64,000 nt of DNA from Annona cherimola (GCA_030490835.1 CM059972.1:14857764-14921763), one strand, 5' to 3'; counted from the first letter of the stretch, positions 9,602 to 21,590 are shown. Notes: a model not told the origin generated them from the sequence alone. Translations and numbers: made by a program.

Positions 9602-10399
9602 CTATTTACGTGTTTGGCAGTTAATTTCTTGTATCGTTATACATATAATTTTTCTTTCTAATTTCGTTCCTTGATAGTTTTTGTGTTGCTTTAGAATTTT
9701 TTGCGGAGATTTAGATTCTTATTGATTTATATATTGCGTGGATTTGCTGAAACATCTGGAATACCTAGCAACGGTTGTGATGTATTTTGTTCCCGTGAAG
9801 TGGGCTGATTTTTAAAATTTGTTCTTTTTTTCTTTTTGCAGTTTTCTTGTTCTCATTTTAAAAAATATTGTAATAATTCTGGTTGCCTCGCCATTCTACT
9901 TAATTTATCTTGCTCGGTTGGGGCCTTGGCTTCTTGCAAATTGCTAATGAGTTCATTCACTTTGTTGTAACGTAATGTATATATTTTTTTTATTGTGAAT
10001 GCTCAGTTATTATAATAATAATTATTATTATTATTTTGGGTTGGATGTTAGTTTGGTTGATGATTCATTTTGAGAGTTTCTTGATGAGGTTCGAAATTAC
10101 TTTCGTGCGCATTGTGTGTTTTGATCCTTCATTCTTTTTGGAGTGAAACTAGTGAAGTATGAAAATTTTCATGTAAGATAGATGAAATTGAAGAAACATA
10201 AAATAGAAGAAATTCCATTCTAATTCAGTAGCCATGGCTATCAGAGGTGAGTTCTCGAATCGATATCATGAACGTGATTAGTCTCTTCAATAAATTGTCA
10301 AAGTGGGGTTCATGGTTCTTTGCTCTTCATATATTTCCAGATAAACGGTAATATTAGTATAGGATGCGTGCAATAGATGCCAAACTTTTCATATTGCAG
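9602..10399 (+). other. Leader intron 1 (putative)
   Basis: T-rich sequence between the putative first leader exon and an acceptor CATATTGCAG at 10390-10399. It contains an (ATT)n tract near 10013-10036 and no coding signal. Confidence 0.35.
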
Positions 10400-10578
10400 T
10401 GCTCCATTTCGATCATGCTCAGTCGTGTTTGAACACGGAAGCAAAGATGCACCATTCCAGGCTGCAATTTTCTTTGCATCTTGATTGATCTCGATGCAGA
10501 GGGAGGTTTGCCTTGGGAAAACCTCGTCATTAGAAGATTCTAGTGCTCAAGCTGTTGATTTGGAACTTGTTGGAGAAG
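10400..10578 (+). other. Putative internal leader exon carrying uORFs
   Basis: Bounded by an acceptor (TTTTCATATTGCAG, ending 10399) and a donor (GAGAAG|GTGACA, GT at 10579). It contains two very short uORFs, one of 5 codons starting at the ATG in GATCATGCTC and one of 13 codons starting at AAGATGCACC, and then ATG 10494, whose frame stays open to the donor (28 codons plus 1 nt). The frame reads MQREVCLGKTSSLEDSS and continues with a protein-like composition. Joined to the acceptor before 16028 it makes a 46-residue uORF that stops at 16081-16083. Confidence 0.4.
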
Positions 10579-13500
10579 GTGACATGAACTCTATTACTGC
10601 ACACAAGACTTGTTTCTCACTTTAATAGTGGGTGTTTCTATGTAGCATGTATATGGCATACTTATTAGGGTTTGTACCTCTGTAGAGCTAAATTTATTGA
10701 GACTATGTAACTGATTTTTTACTATTTCAGTATGTTTTCTTTGGATTCTTGATCAAATGCCCATTTTAGAAGTTGAACCAAAGACTTCAAGATTTTATTG
10801 GTTTTTACCCCATGTTTGCCACCAAGTTGCTCCAAACACACAAGGCATAAATAAAAAGCATTTGGTACACATTAGCAACTCTGCAGGCTTAAAAGGAAAA
10901 TAATTTAACAACCATAGGTTGAGGAATTTCTGTTTGAAGATTCTTTTCATCTTCACTCATCTCCCATGGGCCTTGTCAAATCAATGGACCAGGCTGCCAA
11001 GCAATCTAAAGCATATATTATGTAATGCGAGTTAGCAAACTTCTTAGTGATGCATCAACCTGAATGATCTCACTCTTTGCATGGTATTGAAAAGGGGCTA
11101 TGTGAAGGTCTTTACATGATTATTTAAAGGGATTTTTGCAAATAATCCCCCAAGTTGCTGCGATTTGTAGTAGGGTTGTGAATGTGTTGGGGTTAACCCA
11201 ACCCCTAACCCAATTTAGAAAACCCTTTACCCAACCGTATGTATTACATCGGATTGGGTCAAGGTCAACCCAACCATAACTATAATCTTTGGAAAATGGG
11301 TCATGTTCAGGTTGGGTTTAAGTTAGTAATATAAATTGAAAAATGTGGGTCAAGTTTAAAAGAGTTAGTGTTTTCTACATATATTGCAAAAGAAAAGCCC
11401 ATCGACATTGAACTTAAGCATCCATTATTAAAATATTTGATTATTTAATTAAATTAAAGTAGAAGTTGTCATAGTTGGAGTTGTAACGAGGTATTTAGTT
11501 TCGGATTTTCCTACTTTCTTGATAAAAATATTACGTGCAGTTGGTTTTGGACATGGTTGACCATCCAACTTGATCTTATATTTAAACTCAGTAAAGGATT
11601 TTGACACACCCTAGTCTTTGGTTGGCCAAATATTTGCCCAACTTGGGCAAAAGTGGGCTGGTTCGCATGTGAGCTTGGCCCAATTTTCTCACCTAATTTA
11701 TATTCTATTATTTCCAATTTTGAAAATGTTCTCCCTCTCACAAGCATCTCTGGCAGCCCCCCAATGATTAACATCCATTCAAAAGAACCACATCTCTGTC
11801 ATTTCATGATCATTCCTTGACAAAAATGACGATCGTTCAAAGACAAAAAGGTTTTTCTCCCCACTCTCAACTGGATATTTCTTCTCTCTCTGTTGCCCAT
11901 GCCCATCCAGCGTATTTCATTGTCTACAAATGATTGTGGTAGGATAGAGGGATGGTTACTTTGGATGGATATAGTTGGGTTGGCTAAATTGATAGTTATG
12001 AGCCATCGGTTTCAAAAGCTCAAAAGCTCTGAGAATCATTTGCAGAAAGCCCTTTTTTGAACTTGAAAGTTCTTAATGTTTACATTTTATGGGGCCGCAT
12101 AAATATCAACATGTATACTTGATAAAAAAATATCAGCATGTATAGTTTCATTTCACCTATTTTCTGAAACCATCCATTCTCCATCTCCTAAATCGTTTAT
12201 AAGTGAAAGCCATGGAAAATCTTACAATAGTTAGTTTTCAATGTCAAGGACCAAAGATCAGGGTGATTTGTTTTGCTAACTCTGACAGCTAAATAGGGAA
12301 ATGTTAGGAACATTTAAATGGGTCTAATGGTTGTCATGATCAGGAACCTAGAATTAAATATCTGGCTACCTTGTCGCCATGTTTTTATTGCTTTCATGAA
12401 GAATTCTTGCGTTGATGAATTGCTGGAGTTGCCATCCATCAAGGTGGTGGATTATACTATGTGGATGCTCATTTAAAGCAGAGAAAAGCAGGCAACTAGC
12501 TTGGTTGACGCATAGAAACATGCACTTGAACGGAAATTCAATTTTATTAGATTCCTAAATCATAATATTGTATGACTATCTGGTTTGACTTAGAGAAGCA
12601 TGCATTTTAATGGAAATTTCAAGTCATTGGAATCCTAGATCATAACATGGGCCATAAATTATGTAATTTTTCATAATTGGCTGTGGTCATGTGAAACCAT
12701 TTTGGCAATAACTATGGTGCAAGTGCTTTGTTTGGCACTCGCGAGGATATATTTCTAAACTCCAATCTTTATTCTTGTCATATTACTTGTTTATCCATGA
12801 TGCAATCAGTCATCAGTCATCTCAATTGAACACCTAAGTGGGTGACAAAATTTATCTAATTTAACAGCAAATGATTAGTCGCCAAAATTCCCTCCCTGTT
12901 CATGGCATACCTAGGTCTACAATTGAAATGGTTTTTTTATTTTTTTAAAGAAAAAAATCACAGCAGCCAATAAGCATTATAATAGTATGTTAACCAATGC
13001 CATTTGATCAATAACATATATTCCATGTAAGTTTTTTCTTTTTTTTAAAAAAAACTTCTTATCTTCCAATGTCACTATCTTATGGTAGAAACTATGCTAA
13101 ATGCTTGAAAGAGCTTTTAGATATTTTTTACTGTTAAAAAAAATCCTTTCCAAAAATAGAGGAATAAGATGAAGGAAAGGGAGAAAGGGGAGGAAAGAGT
13201 AATGACCAAATGTCCTTTTTCAAAACCTGAGGAGAGGGACTGGGAGAAGGGGGAGGACAGAGTATTAGAAATTAAACTTTTGACACCAAGTAGGTCTTTG
13301 ATTGTTGGTAAGATCTGGCATTTATCCTTGCAGATTTCATGCTTCTTTGTTGAGTTTTAGGAGTACATGCTGCTCGTCTCATTGATATTAGACTGACCAA
13401 TGCTCCCTTCTACTCAACCATACTCATCCTTTTCTCTTCCTTGGTTTATCAATGGGTTATTTTTTTTTAAAATTATTTATTTTTGCATTTCTTAGTGAGC

Positions 13501-16083
13501 AATGTGAGTGACCATTAGGAAAGACCAAATAGATCTTCTCTTTCTGAACATTTTGTAATTTGATCTCTACTTCTTGTCAAAATTTGCTGTAGTTCGGTAT
13601 TTGCTGTATGTTCATTCAAAGGGTTACCTGGTTGGATGTTCTTCCCTCCTTTCCTCTTCATACTTAGAAGGAATGCATAATGTAGACTAGCACGTGGTTT
13701 TATCTGAATGCAGAGCCTTTTATGGATGGCCTGGCAGTGCCTCGCTCTTCTATTGTTCCATTTTTAAATTCAGCTGCCACAGTTGTGATTTGTTAGTTTG
13801 CAGGTGAGACCTACTTGATGGTCATCATCATTATGCACTTGAAATTGCTGTGGCTTACCCTTTTACTAGCATCAAGAACATGGAATCATGACGCCCACCT
13901 AATTCATTACAATTCACTGAGCTAGACCAGACTGAGACTGCTGTTGTTATTGGCTGATTCATGAAGTGCATACCATCAATGATCAAGGCACTGGAGATGT
14001 CTAATTTTTATCAAACAGTTTCTGAGGGAGATTAGTAGGAGGGATTTATTCCTAAAGGTGATGGTGACAGATGAAATGACCTTGGGGGATCTCAATCCTA
14101 GATAAGCAGGCTTCTGGGGAGATGAAAGAGATCAGGGTTTTTATGGAAGAGAGTTTTCAGCATGTAGTTTCTGCCAGATGTGCATAGTGGGTGTCTAACA
14201 GAGATTGGCTGCTCACAGTTTGGGGAAGATGTTTCATCAGCAGGGGACGTGTGAGATCTGTCTAAGAGAATCTGTAGCTGTGAAAATATATGTGGAATAT
14301 TTTCCATATATATAATTTGTTGAGTACTGAACTTGCATAGGTTAAATGATATAGATAAATAAGTGGGTAATGTAATTGTATATTTTCTAATGCAAAAAAC
14401 GTCCCATTTTAAAATATTGAATAAGTTAGTGGTTCCAAGCATATCAAGTGGACCAGATTTTAAAAATATGTCCTTGTATGCCCCAAATGAAGCATGAGTT
14501 CTGCAACTGTGGTGAAAACATTTGCATGTAAATTTCGCCCTTTCATAAGAAAGGAGTGGACTATGCAGTAAACCCTAATGCCATGAAATTTTACAAAAGA
14601 GTGGGCGTTACTAAAGGAATCAATCTGTTGTTACTACATGTATCTTTTCCATTTTGGTTCGATGTTTGGTATGTTCTGTGATCCAAGGAGGTTGATGGTT
14701 GAGGGTTGCTTCTGTAGAATTTTTTGAACACTGCAGTTCAGTTAAGGGAACAAAAACCTTCCAATCCATCTCTTAGAAACTGATGGTTGTCAAAGTAGAC
14801 TAGATTATGGTTGTCAAAGTAGACTAGATTTGAATAGAAATTAGAGAATAGACTTTTTGCAAATTTCTTGCTTGTGATCCTAGCAAAATCACAGAAATGA
14901 GAGGCCTTATAATGTTGGAGATGTCTATCTTGAAAATGTGAACTCCACTTGCTCATTTAGAAAATTTGGCTTGGTGTTTTCTTTGGTGATGGAAGAAGTG
15001 CTGCTTGCTTGATTGGAGGTTTTTGCAGTCAATTTCACAAGTGTACGCAGGCAGTTGCATGTGGCTTTAGGCTTTAGGAATCTTTAAGATGAAGGGAAAG
15101 GCAGTCTTTGCACCACTAGGTAGCAAGAACTGAACCTCAATTGGGCCACAGTAAGGGAGACATTTGGAAGGTGGTAACTGACCAATACAACCTTTTCAAT
15201 GGTTTGTGGGTCACAATGTTGTACATGCATGATTTGAGCAGTTGGAAAGATCCTCTTATACTAGGAACATGATAATAGTCTAGCCACTCCGAAAAATTTG
15301 CCATGAAATGCTGAAAGCAGTGCTGCTTTGTTGGTAGGAATATTAGCATGACTTTGCTGCAAGACCACTTGTCTATGAATCCTTTGCATGCGTGAAATGT
15401 AATTGTTTCATGGCCTGATGTTTCCAGGGGAACTGCCCTGACTTGCCCTTGCGATTCTTGTTTTATCTTTAAGCTGTATGAAATTGTTTAATGCAGTTAT
15501 TCCTGGGAGGATGTTTGCAGGAAAGTAGGTGCTTTCAATGTGAAAAAGCATGCCTGATGCTGGTTTGCAGCTAATTATAAAAGTTTTTCCCATTGAATTA
15601 AGCTTGGTGGCATGAAAGGCTAAAATCACTAACTGGAATAGTGGATTTATGTAATTCTATAATTGCTCAAAACAATTTATCCCTCCGATTTTGTTATCTA
15701 ATTGGCATAGTAACATTTATGATATTATACATATGTGGGTATGATACTCAACGAAATGGGAGTTGGGGAGATTACATAAATTTTGCTATAAAGCTGCATG
15801 GAAGGAGTTTATTTCACATTGGCATTTTACATATGACAGTTGTTTGGTTCTGATTAATTCTCATCCATGTGCTTTGTTATCTTATGTTTTCCATTTATGA
15901 ATTAGGCTGTAAGCAGTGGTTCACTCACAGTGCCATGTATCACACTACTTTTCTCTTTATTTCAGTATTATTTGGTGCCAGTTATCCTTAATATTCCCAC
16001 TTATCAAGTTTCTGGTGCATTTTGCAGGAGCATTAGATGAATGGAGTGTTAGCATGTTGAAAATACGCATTGGTGGTATATGA
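10494..16083 (+). CDS. Putative spliced 46-residue uORF of the LW-domain gene
   Basis: Exon parts are 10494-10578 and 16028-16083, joined GAAG|GAGC. The spliced frame has 46 codons and a TGA at 16081-16083, only 7 nt before the main ATG at 16091. The C-terminal part reads GALDEWSVSMLKIRIGGI. A uORF of this size ending so close to the main start would restrict reinitiation and could give peptide- or uAUG-dependent translational control. The splice sites are predicted from consensus only. If the internal exon is skipped, a separate 7-codon uORF (ATG 16037, TGA 16058-16060) remains upstream of the main start. Confidence 0.3.
10579..16027 (+). other. Long leader intron (about 5.4 kb)
   Basis: Runs from the donor GTGACA at 10579 to the acceptor GGTGCATTTTGCAG ending at 16027. 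No retroelement domain or confident exon was seen inside. It includes a region of repeated TGGGTTGGGT-like motifs (11175-11350), which are common in plant intergenic DNA, and a 24-bp tandem duplication at 14784-14831. ORFs of 60-114 codons on either strand lack motifs. Confidence 0.4.
14784..14831. repeat. 24-bp direct tandem duplication
   Basis: The unit TGGTTGTCAAAGTAGACTAG plus four bases is present twice without mismatch, within the leader intron. Confidence 0.85.
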
Positions 16084-16090
16084 AATCAAT

Positions 16091-19000
16091 ATGGTCTCCA
16101 AAGACTTAGCTACCCTAACTGAGATGAAAGATGGGCTCAAAACCCTTTCTAGAGTTGAAGAGCTTGTTTCTGCCATGCGTAAGCAGAAAGAAGATGCTGC
16201 AGGGAATGTAAGTGATGCTTTCAGACAGCGTTCAATTGTAGCAGGTACATTGTCGGTGACAGAAGACAAGAATTGTCTGGCACATTTTATTCAGCTAGAT
16301 GGACTTCAGTTTCTTGATCAATGGCTTCAAGAAGCTCAAGGCTCTGGCAGGGACGAGAATGGCAGTTCTCAGGAAGAAACAATCAAAGCAATTCTAGGAG
16401 CACTCGAGAAGCTGCCTCTAGACAGTAACTGTGTTACTCCTGGAATAGTTGAAACTATTAAGAATGTTATGGATGACAAGAGCTTGAAAATTCAGGACTC
16501 GGCAAGACTATTGTTGGATAGATGGATCCATGCAGGTGTTAAAGATGCAAGACACAGGGATGCAGAAACAGCTGTTTCACATCGTGATGGCAATACCAAA
16601 TTCTCACCTGACATGAAAATACCGGGAGAAGAGGGATGCTTGAAATCTGTTGTTCCCAAATCCTGTTCTTCAAAAAGTGCTAGAGGAAGAAGTTTTGTAG
16701 AGTCTGCTGAGGATGAACAGCAGCGGCCTGATACTACAAGAAGTGCAGATGTTTCCCAGCTGCAGAGCTCTGAGGGAGTGCAGGTTGAGATGTCTAAGGA
16801 TGTTTCATCTGGGATCACATCAAACAGTGCAAGCATTGATGGGTCTATAGGAGATGTTAATGCTTCAGCCTTTGTTCCATCCAAGACTTTTCAAGCAAGC
16901 TCCTCTATTGCTGATAAATCCCCTACATGTCAAGGAGAAGGAACAAACTCTCTTGAGTTACAGAGTTCTGTGCTTCCAAACTATGTAGGAAAACATGATG
17001 GTTCTTCTGATATTCCAGAGAGACCATGTATGCATCATAATGCTGAAGGAGCAGACAACCAGATTAATGTCATGGATGGAATGCAAAATAAAGTCAGCAA
17101 GGAAGAGGCATGTGCTCTTTCTACCTGTTCCGAGCCAAATGAAATGGTTTCTTCCTCCACTTACCCCTCAAATGTTGAGAAATGTGCAACAGAACCTGCT
17201 GCATCACACAAAAATGAAGAAAATGAGGGCGAGTCTTGTGTAAGGAGCCCTGCTTCTGCTGATTGTCCTGATGATAATGGTAAATTTGAGGCTGAGAAGA
17301 ATGCAGTATCAAAAAATTCTCGGCATACATCCGAGCTCACCTCTGGAGGGCAAGATGGTGACAAGGTTTTGCAGGATTTCCCAACTTTCAGTGGATCCAT
17401 TCTGAGCAAGGCTGAGGATGCAAAACCTTCTGGCGGAAAAGACATTCTTGGAAAGAGCATAAACTTTCAGAAGTTTTCTCATAAATCAAATGCAAAGTTG
17501 AAGCGAAAGAGGGACTCTGTAAGCCGCCATGATATCTTCAAAGCAGTGATGGATACAAAGGAATCTGGTGATACATGCCATCTGGGAAAATTGGAGATGG
17601 AACTCGATTGTGGGGCTGATGATGCTTTGGAAGTTGCTCGGCTGGTAGCTAAAGAAGTAGAACGGGAAGTGGTTGATTACAGAGCACAATTCTGCACTTA
17701 TTCAGATCAGAGTTTGGAAGGTGTTACCAATCAGCCTAGCAGCCCTGATTCTGTAGAAATCAAGAAGGATGACCCCATCATGGGGTCACCAAATGTAAAT
17801 GAGTCACGGAGCAAACTTGAACTTGTGGATGATAGTTCTTCTGTTAAGGCAAAACGCTTGCGAGATTCAAAAGGTAGTAGTACTGAGCAGAGTTACTGTA
17901 AGGATGACTCAGAATCACCTCATTCCACTGCTGCTGTGCAAGAATCATTCTGTAACAGGAATAAGAGCAAATGCAACTTTGACCTGAATGAGGATATCAA
18001 GGAAACAGACTGCTCAGCTGTTCCTATTTCTTGTCTATCCAATGCCACTTCGACCCCTGAAGATATTATTGCTCCTTCAGGACCTTCTGGATCAAAGAGG
18101 GCCTTGTGTCCTGCATCTCCCAGAACTACCAGGGATGGTGAAAAAGCCTCTTTTGCTGAGGCCATAAGCAACTCTTCAAAGCAAAGGTTCCTACAAATCG
18201 ATCTCAATGTGGCAGACTGCGACAATGATCCACCGGTGGAACTGATATCAACCAAATGTGCCCTGCCATCATCAGGACTGCAATCAGGCGACTCTTCTGT
18301 TGAGATTAATTCGAGAAAGGGAGACAAGCTTAATTTGGACCTTAACTGCCTTGGTCATGATGAGGATCCTTATTCATTTCCATCATCGTATTGGAGAACC
18401 GAAAGACAATCCCGATACAATCATAGTGGCAATTGCAGCCCATCTGCTTCATACTCTTCATCAAGGCACTGTTTGAAGACAAACTTTGATCTGAATGATA
18501 GCCCTTCATTCTTCGATTCTTGCAGTTCTCATCTGCAGCAGCAGCAGGGCCTAAATAGAGTATTTTCACAGAGCATCAGCTCATGTGGAAATTTCAAATT
18601 GGATGATCATCCTGTTGTATCACTCATGGGTGCAAGAATAAATGTCAACAGAACTGCATCTTTTCTGGAAAAAGGGCAGAGCTCAGGAACATCCATCAAT
18701 GGTGCTATTTCAACAAGAACTGGTGGTGGTTCAGGGGCACAAAATGTGTCATCTTACACGCCTATGCTGCCAACTGTGTTTGGCTACGATGGCATCAGAA
18801 ATGGGCCAGCGATGCCTAACAACTCACAAGCTTATGGAGCTTCTGGTTCAATCCCACATTTGGTAGGTTCTAGAGGGACTCCCTTCCTACCACAGATACT
18901 GAATTCCACAACAGCTCTTTCTCCGGAACTCCAGAGACCACCTTTTCTCATGAACCTAATGGGTCTGCCGTCAGGTTTGATTGGAGTTGGTACCTCTCAG

Positions 19001-19102
19001 CCTAGTCTTGATCTGAATTCAAGCATGATGGTGGTGGACAGCGAGAACAGGGAAGCAGGACGCTTGAGACAGCTATTTTTTCATGGACAGAGTGGTCTAT
19101 AG
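16091..19102 (+). CDS. TFIIS N-terminal (LW) domain protein with repeated DLN motifs
   Basis: The 1003-residue protein is encoded by one uninterrupted exon. ATG 16091 is chosen because the N-terminus MVSKDLATLTEMKDGL lines up with the conserved start of plant TFIIS-LW proteins and an in-frame TGA lies at 16058. The LW four-helix bundle spans about residues 61-146 (HFIQLDGLQFLDQWL to LLLDRWI); this fold binds transcription elongation partners in TFIIS, IWS1 and Mediator subunits. The rest is serine-rich and likely disordered, with a basic KLKRKRDS nuclear signal at about 469. Five (F/I/L)DLN motifs, which resemble TOPLESS-recruiting EAR motifs, lie at about 630, 703, 749, 799 and 973. There is no TFIIS zinc ribbon and no BAH domain, so it is not TFIIS itself or a SUO-type protein. 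The role in elongation or co-repression is inferred from these motifs. Regulation by leader uORFs is possible. Confidence 0.85.
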   Translation: MVSKDLATLTEMKDGLKTLSRVEELVSAMRKQKEDAAGNVSDAFRQRSIVAGTLSVTEDKNCLAHFIQLDGLQFLDQWLQEAQGSGRDENGSSQEETIKAILGALEKLPLDSNCVTPGIVETIKNVMDDKSLKIQDSARLLLDRWIHAGVKDARHRDAETAVSHRDGNTKFSPDMKIPGEEGCLKSVVPKSCSSKSARGRSFVESAEDEQQRPDTTRSADVSQLQSSEGVQVEMSKDVSSGITSNSASIDGSIGDVNASAFVPSKTFQASSSIADKSPTCQGEGTNSLELQSSVLPNYVGKHDGSSDIPERPCMHHNAEGADNQINVMDGMQNKVSKEEACALSTCSEPNEMVSSSTYPSNVEKCATEPAASHKNEENEGESCVRSPASADCPDDNGKFEAEKNAVSKNSRHTSELTSGGQDGDKVLQDFPTFSGSILSKAEDAKPSGGKDILGKSINFQKFSHKSNAKLKRKRDSVSRHDIFKAVMDTKESGDTCHLGKLEMELDCGADDALEVARLVAKEVEREVVDYRAQFCTYSDQSLEGVTNQPSSPDSVEIKKDDPIMGSPNVNESRSKLELVDDSSSVKAKRLRDSKGSSTEQSYCKDDSESPHSTAAVQESFCNRNKSKCNFDLNEDIKETDCSAVPISCLSNATSTPEDIIAPSGPSGSKRALCPASPRTTRDGEKASFAEAISNSSKQRFLQIDLNVADCDNDPPVELISTKCALPSSGLQSGDSSVEINSRKGDKLNLDLNCLGHDEDPYSFPSSYWRTERQSRYNHSGNCSPSASYSSSRHCLKTNFDLNDSPSFFDSCSSHLQQQQGLNRVFSQSISSCGNFKLDDHPVVSLMGARINVNRTASFLEKGQSSGTSINGAISTRTGGGSGAQNVSSYTPMLPTVFGYDGIRNGPAMPNNSQAYGASGSIPHLVGSRGTPFLPQILNSTTALSPELQRPPFLMNLMGLPSGLIGVGTSQPSLDLNSSMMVVDSENREAGRLRQLFFHGQSGL

Positions 19103-19465
19103 CAGATGAGTAGATGAAGTTGATTTGGCAACCTGATACTGGTGAAAGTGGCCCTAAAAAACAGTAGCGCATGCTCATAACCAGAAATCTCATGGTATTA
19201 AATTCAAGCTGGGTGACTCGGCGGTCCTCTGGCGCTATGCTTTGGTGCTTATTTAGATGCCTTACTGATAAACAGGACATATGGTTTGCCCGAAAGAGGG
19301 GGTGTTTTTGGCTTTCCCATCGAAAGAATTGAATAATGATGGAGAGGCATTTTTAGTTGCGAAGATAGATATATTGCTAAGAAAAGGAAGTTGTAGAATT
19401 AGTTTCTTTTGACATATTGTTGGCACTCAGTGCAAGCTAATGTTATACTTTGTATAAATATTTCT
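19103..19465 (+). other. Probable 3' UTR of the LW-domain gene
   Basis: Follows the TAG stop. The sequence remains of genic composition until about 19440-19465, where TTATACTTTGTATAAATATT gives a plausible plant polyadenylation region. Confidence 0.35.
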
Positions 19466-20840
19466 AACAGAAAAAATGAAGGAATCGGGTCATGCACGTG
19501 GTCTTTAGATCTGGTCTTTTGATTCTTGGCAAGCACGATTGCTTGAGCTTATGGACTCGCCATTGGGAGTGCTGTTGGTTTGGTTTCTCATGACATTGCG
19601 AACAACTGCTGATTATGATATTACAGATACAGCTATTTTTAGGATTTGTTCCAAACACACCCGACTACGTTTGACTAAAATCCATCAGTAAACCTGCTGA
19701 AAATTGGACGGATGTACCAAGTATAATGTACCAATTCACTTCGGTAGAACGGATGTAATTGAATACAACCTTTTACATATACTCACTCTATAAAATGTTT
19801 AGTTTGCCGATTATATTCCACAAATACTTCAGAACAAGTGAGATATTTTGTTCTTGAATATTAAACAATCACATCATCTTTATTAATAAGCAGAATATTG
19901 CGTTAAGGTGTAGAATCGGTTGGTTTCAAACACAACATTCTTTGAAAAAAAAAAAGAATTCAACTCATCTATCATGTTTAACTGTTCTGCAATTAAGATA
20001 TGAAAAATCATCATAATATCCTAATTGGATACATGGGTTGAACACATTTGAATATAGCCCAACATTTTATATAGATATGTATGCTTTACGTAGATCTTCC
20101 TACCGATGAAATTTGACAATTTCTTAAATTTATTCGATATTTTATTTTGATATTTAAAAATCAACTTTCAAGGCATTAATATATACGAATGCAACTTGGG
20201 TCGGTAACTTTAGTTTTACCCTTATCTGATTTTCAAAAACTCTTATGCTACCGTAGTCTAGATCAAGTTGATTTTAGGCTTATTCTACCATTTTTTTTGA
20301 AGTCAGGTTGGTTCCCTTGTCGTTATAAATCAGTTTTTTTAAAATAATACTTATATTACATTCGAAAATTATAATTTTATTATAAGTTTTATTTAACAAT
20401 CTTAATCAAGATGAGAATAATATAATTTTTGAAATGCAGTTATTAAGTCTACTAAATAATAGATAAATTAAACAAGTTTCTATAAAAAATTATATTTTTG
20501 TTTTCCAATATGAAAGATGCTTCATAAAATATACATTGAAGTCATATTGGTAATTTGGACCATTTTCGAGTACCCGAATTTAGAATCTAGCTTGTCTTAA
20601 TTGAATCAGATATTTTTTATCTGAAGTCTGCCCTACCATATGGGTATATATACCCTACCCATTTTAGAGTACCCCACACGTCAACCCACGTATACCCTAT
20701 CCATAAGTTTTTCTTAGTGGGCAGTAGAAATAGGTTCTACTCGTACAAGGAAATTTTCCTTTTATTCGATGGATGCTCTCAAGTTTGTAGCATTTTCGGT
20801 ATTTGATGTAAATTCCAAGACCCAGTATATCATCTGCTCC
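19466..20840. other. Intergenic, AT-rich
   Basis: No supported gene. A TATGGGTATATATACCC inverted repeat near 20638-20655 is the only local structure noticed. Confidence 0.4.
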
Positions 20841-21090
20841 TAGTGCTTGGGTGGTGCAGCGGCCGTTGGCCTGCTGGAAGATCATGGCCATAATGATCAT
20901 GATGAGAAAGGGGGCAACCGCAAGAAGGAGAAGGAAGTAGAGGTTATGATATGCCAGCTTCTCAGTCCCCACCTTTTCATCGAGGCTTCACCAGGAAGCG
21001 GCTTCAGGAGAGAGACACCCCATTTGCAGAAGATCACTTCTTTGATATACGTGTATACCGGCATGCAGTCAAGCAGCCAAAAATCCATTA
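20700..21090 (-). pseudogene. GC-rich island with two overlapping minus frames, possible gene fragment
   Basis: The minus frame 21088-20897 (63 codons) and the frame 20972-20697 (first codon GTG) overlap in different phases. The second encodes a strongly hydrophobic stretch (YFLLLLAVAPFLIMIIMAM) that would be a membrane helix. Base composition near 20840-21080 is about half GC, inside DNA that is about one third GC. I do not recognise a family. A one-base frameshift joining the two frames would fit a decayed small membrane protein, but the plus strand is also open for 82 codons there. Confidence 0.15.
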
Positions 21091-21399
21091 ATTAGCTTGA
21101 TTTTTTGGGCTAATGGGGGACACTTTTAAATTCATCAGACATTTATTTATTTTTAATTAAATAGCCAAAATATTATCACTTACATATATATATTAAGAGT
21201 TAAAATTGAGACAGATCGATCCATGCATCCATGCAACGAAGCAAGGAATTGTAAATTCGGTCTACAAATACTCGAGTTACTATGCCAGAATTTTCTGAAA
21301 CTGAAAGAAGTTTCATTTCATTATTGGTGATGATCTTGACGTGCATTCATTCCATTACGTAAGCACACGCTTGGCCTTTTTCCAACTGATTCATGTGGT

Positions 21400-21590
21400 T
21401 ATATTTCTAAAGGATGCAAGATCTGAATAGAATTGGGATGAGAATGTAATAATATGTATTAGGAATGAAAAAAATATAATGGAAATATAAAAGATTGTAT
21501 TTGAAATTGAAAAAGTTGTTTTAAGAATGAAATACAGATTCCATTTAAGGATTTTGTAATCTTTGAAACAGGCCCTAAAATGAGTTTGTA
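21400..21590 (+). mobile_element. MITE family D copy
   Basis: Carries GGGATGAGAATGTAATAAT, then TGTATTTGAAATTGAAAAAG, then AGAATGAAATACAGATTCC. The same order occurs at 29575-29725, 31033-31236 and 60225-60395. Confidence 0.45.

Noticed and set aside
16070..16090. Extending the LW protein to position 16070
   Set aside because: The codon at 16070 is TTG, not ATG, and an in-frame TGA lies at 16058. Homologous N-termini fit ATG 16091.
20697..21095. Organelle DNA insertion
   Set aside because: No chloroplast or mitochondrial gene motif could be recognised in the higher-GC island.
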